Source: Bacteroidetes bacterium 2013_40CM_41_45 (GTDB lineage Bacteria; Bacteroidota; Bacteroidia; AKYH767-A; 2013-40CM-41-45). Taken from it: a stretch of 64,000 bases of DNA. The stretch's first letter is position 1. Every line of letters begins with the position of its first letter. Made by a program: the position numbers and the translations under genes. Below the pieces are notes generated by a model. That model was not told the DNA's origin. It saw nothing but the letters and a program-made list of their open reading frames with translations, and searched no databases. Below, piece after piece: positions 61,642 to 64,000 of this stretch. The stretch spans positions 342,334-406,333 of the forward strand of contig NGFH01000004.1 in the NCBI GenBank assembly GCA_002215675.1, in the 5' to 3' direction.

Positions 61642-61672
61642 TTGCACAGATAGCAATTACCCGCTATATTTG
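61642..61672 (+). promoter_or_regulatory. Promoter TTG-N20-TATATTTG
   Basis: TTG at 61642-61644 and exact box TATATTTG at 61665-61672, 31 bases before the adhesin start. Confidence 0.7.
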
Positions 61673-61703
61673 TTTGCTCATTAAATCGTCAAATTCCAGA
61701 TAC

Positions 61704-64000
61704 ATGAAACACAAATACGCCTCATGCTTCAGAATTATTTCTGCAGCATTATTTATGAATCTTCTTTTTTCCTTCCATTCGTTTTCTCAATTGGTTGTTA
61801 CTGCGGGAGGCACGCCCCAGGCAATCGTGAATGCGTTTGTGGGCTCAGGACTCAGCGTGAGTAATATTAACCTAAATTGCGGAGCAGATAGCCCCAATGC
61901 TGCTTATGGAACGTTTAACGGCAGCTCTTCCAATATAGGATTGCCGAACGGAATCATTCTTACTTCGGGAGATGCTACACTGGCAGTAGGACCCAATGTA
62001 AATAATTCCGCTGGAGTTGACCGCGGTGTAAGCACCGTTGACCCTCAACTCGTTGCCATTGAACCGCAGGCAACGCACGACCTTTGTGTGCTTGAATTTG
62101 ATATTGTTCCTCATTGCAGCAGCTTGCAGATACGATTTGTTTTCGGCTCAGAAGAATATCCTGAGTTTGTATCTACAGTATACAATGACATATTCGGTTT
62201 TTTTATTACCGGTCCTGACAGCAACTGCGTTCCGGGATTTTATAATAACACTAATGTTGCCGTGCTTCCCAACGATACGGTGGTTAGTATCAATAATATT
62301 AACAATGGCAATACCAATTGCCCGGGTCCAATGCCGGGACCTTGCACAAACTGTGCTTACTATGTCGATAACTGCGGAGGAGCTACGGTTGAATATGACG
62401 GATTCACAACAGCTATCATTGTAAACCTTAGCGTGTGTCCGTGTGCAACATATCATTGGAAGTTTGCGATAGCCGACGCGGGTGACGGAGTTTATGATTC
62501 AGGGGTAATGATTGATTATCTCACATGCGCCGCACCGTTTAACTATAGCGTAAATACAACAGATGCATCCTGCACATGTAACGGTACAGCAGCCGTTAAT
62601 ATAACGACAGGCACTCCGCCTTATACATATTTATGGAGCAATAACGCCACTACACAAACCGTTACCAACCTTTGCCCCGGAACATATACGGTAAGCGTTA
62701 CCGATGCTGCATCGTGCAACATTCCCGTTGTTCAAACCTTTACTATTAATTCTTCATCCACTGCCATTAACATTTCTACCACACAGAATAATATATCATG
62801 TAATCTTGGAAATGACGGCACGGCTTCCGCAAACGTTACCAGCGGCAATCCTCCGTTCACATACCAGTGGAGTACAACGCCTTCACAAACAACATCAACA
62901 GCAATTAACCTTAGTGCAGGAATATATACTGTCACGGTCACAGATTCATTGGGTTGTATCGGCACTGCCCAGGTAACTATTACCGAGCCACCCACTCTTG
63001 CCATTGCATTTAATAACTTTGTGCATACATCCTGCGGAAATCCTAACGGTTCTATTTCTCCCACCTATTCAGGAGGTACAGGCCAATACACATATTTGTG
63101 GAACACTGTGCCTGCACAGACTTCGGCTTCTGTAAGTAATCTTGCAGCCGGAACCTATATAGTTACTGTAACGGATGCAAACAATTGTTCTACGTCTTCA
63201 AGCTTTACTATTAATTCTTCGTCTCCTCCTACTGTTATAACCACCGCCGATGCATCTATTTGTATGGGTGGCTCGACGGTGATGGGCGCTTCGGGAGCAA
63301 GTACGTATGTATGGTCTCCTGCTTCTTCATTGAGTTCTTCAACAGGAAGCAGCGTTACAGCTAATCCATCCATTACCACCATGTACCAGGTAATCGGAAC
63401 GGATGCTGCCGGATGTTCTGATACAGCTTATATAACCATTACTGTTAATCCCCTTCCCTTGGTAGTATCGCCAGCCAATCCTGTATATTGTGCAGGAGGA
63501 AGTGCAATGCTCACTATGTCCGGAGCGCTGTATTACCATTGGTCTCCACAGGCAGGATTGAGCAATCCCAATAGTCCCGACAGTTCGCAGGTAACCACTT
63601 CGGTTCAAACTACAACGACATATACAGTAACAGGATATTCAGCCGAAGGATGCTCGGCAACCATTTCATTCACCGTAACGGTGAACCCGAATCCGGTTGC
63701 GGTAATTACCCCGAACGGCCCGACCTCTTTCTGTGAAGGAGGCTCGGTTATGTTGACAGCAAGCGGAGGCACATCGTTCCTGTGGTCGAACAATTCAACT
63801 TCAGCAAGCATTACAGTAAACACATCAGGAATATATACAGTAACGGTTACCGATAACAACACCTGCAATGGTTCAACATCGCAAACGGTAACGGTAAACC
63901 CGCTTCCGGTGGCGGTGATATCACCGGGCGGCCCGGTTTTGATTTGCAGCAATAACCCTGCGATTCTCTCTGCCAACACAGGGCCCGGTTATACGTATCA
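61704..64000 (+). CDS. Large SprB-repeat/choice-of-anchor adhesin, 3' end outside the window
   Basis: The frame is open from the ATG at 61704 to the window end (765 codons visible). A signal peptide (SAALFMNLLFSFHSFSQ) is followed by a choice-of-anchor L-like N-domain (about 35-275; RFVFGSEEYPEFVSTVYNDI, ADAGDGVYDSGVMIDYL), then SprB-type repeats of the form PPYTYLWSNNATTQTVTNL-CPGTYTVSVTDA repeated at least three times, then Ig-like domains with VNPLP linkers as in the protein at 39387. It is expected to be a T9SS-exported surface adhesin or gliding protein; its C-terminal sorting domain would lie outside the window. Confidence 0.88.
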   Translation, partial: MKHKYASCFRIISAALFMNLLFSFHSFSQLVVTAGGTPQAIVNAFVGSGLSVSNINLNCGADSPNAAYGTFNGSSSNIGLPNGIILTSGDATLAVGPNVNNSAGVDRGVSTVDPQLVAIEPQATHDLCVLEFDIVPHCSSLQIRFVFGSEEYPEFVSTVYNDIFGFFITGPDSNCVPGFYNNTNVAVLPNDTVVSINNINNGNTNCPGPMPGPCTNCAYYVDNCGGATVEYDGFTTAIIVNLSVCPCATYHWKFAIADAGDGVYDSGVMIDYLTCAAPFNYSVNTTDASCTCNGTAAVNITTGTPPYTYLWSNNATTQTVTNLCPGTYTVSVTDAASCNIPVVQTFTINSSSTAINISTTQNNISCNLGNDGTASANVTSGNPPFTYQWSTTPSQTTSTAINLSAGIYTVTVTDSLGCIGTAQVTITEPPTLAIAFNNFVHTSCGNPNGSISPTYSGGTGQYTYLWNTVPAQTSASVSNLAAGTYIVTVTDANNCSTSSSFTINSSSPPTVITTADASICMGGSTVMGASGASTYVWSPASSLSSSTGSSVTANPSITTMYQVIGTDAAGCSDTAYITITVNPLPLVVSPANPVYCAGGSAMLTMSGALYYHWSPQAGLSNPNSPDSSQVTTSVQTTTTYTVTGYSAEGCSATISFTVTVNPNPVAVITPNGPTSFCEGGSVMLTASGGTSFLWSNNSTSASITVNTSGIYTVTVTDNNTCNGSTSQTVTVNPLPVAVISPGGPVLICSNNPAILSANTGPGYTY

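Noticed and set aside
1..64000. CRISPR arrays, rRNA genes and complete insertion sequences.
   Set aside because: No regularly spaced direct repeats, no rRNA sequence and no intact transposase were found.

Overview
The window comes from a member of the phylum Bacteroidota, most likely an uncultured environmental one; the order cannot be fixed from sequence alone. Evidence: many upstream regions carry the Bacteroidota promoter box TAnnTTTG, some with a TTTG element about 17-23 bases upstream, and Shine-Dalgarno sequences are not apparent. Several large secreted proteins end in type IX secretion (T9SS) sorting domains or carry SprB-like repeats. Lineage-typical families are present (DUF4296, DUF4199, DUF6089, MuiA-like DUF4139, GH3-like, ExbB-ExbD-TonB, BshA). 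Coding density is high on both strands and base composition is moderate.

Layout. 0-9.4 kb: 5'-truncated TPR protein, MuiA-like protein, deoxynucleoside kinase, GH3-like protein with a small secreted partner, fabD, sucC and hisS. 9.4-19.3 kb: CHASE3-PAS sensor without an output domain, FG-GAP T9SS protein, LolD-like ATPase, cobalamin adenosyltransferase, scpA, YbhN-like membrane protein, alkyltransferase-like protein, a lipoprotein, a glycosyltransferase and trmB. 19.3-28.7 kb: OPT transporter, acyl desaturase, two tandem DUF6089 proteins, an epimerase, an operon of O-methyltransferase, threonine aldolase and DUF4296, and a flavoprotein reductase. 28.7-35.6 kb: DUF4199, a serine-biosynthesis-like pair (class V aminotransferase and SerA-like dehydrogenase) split by a four-helix-bundle gene, ferredoxin, acyl-CoA reductase and folC. 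35.6-47.1 kb: exbB-exbD-tonB-folC operon, glutathione peroxidase, TPR protein, a large PKD-type T9SS protein, WG-repeat protein, bshA, clpS, M48 lipoprotein protease and an SRPBCC protein.

47.1-50.6 kb is an eroded accessory island: tRNA-Arg preceded by a degenerate tRNA 5' half, a stray tRNA 3' end, the C-terminal part of a tyrosine recombinase, a possibly acquired gene pair, a doubly frameshifted DsrE-like pseudogene and truncated genes. 50.6-64 kb: T9SS secreted protein, HsdR-N-like protein, lpxD, msrB, coiled-coil protein plus zapA, a rod-shaped structured RNA (6S-like), rny, wecB plus a saccharopine dehydrogenase-like gene, DoxX, and the start of a SprB-repeat adhesin that runs off the end.

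The most unusual signal is a set of short intergenic repeats, many built as imperfect inverted arms. Two have landed in frame inside essential genes (hisS and folC). One pair of arms brackets the four-helix-bundle gene between the aminotransferase and serA. A second signal is that at least seven genes have the TAnnTTTG-like box only 4-5 bases before the start codon, which suggests leaderless transcripts.
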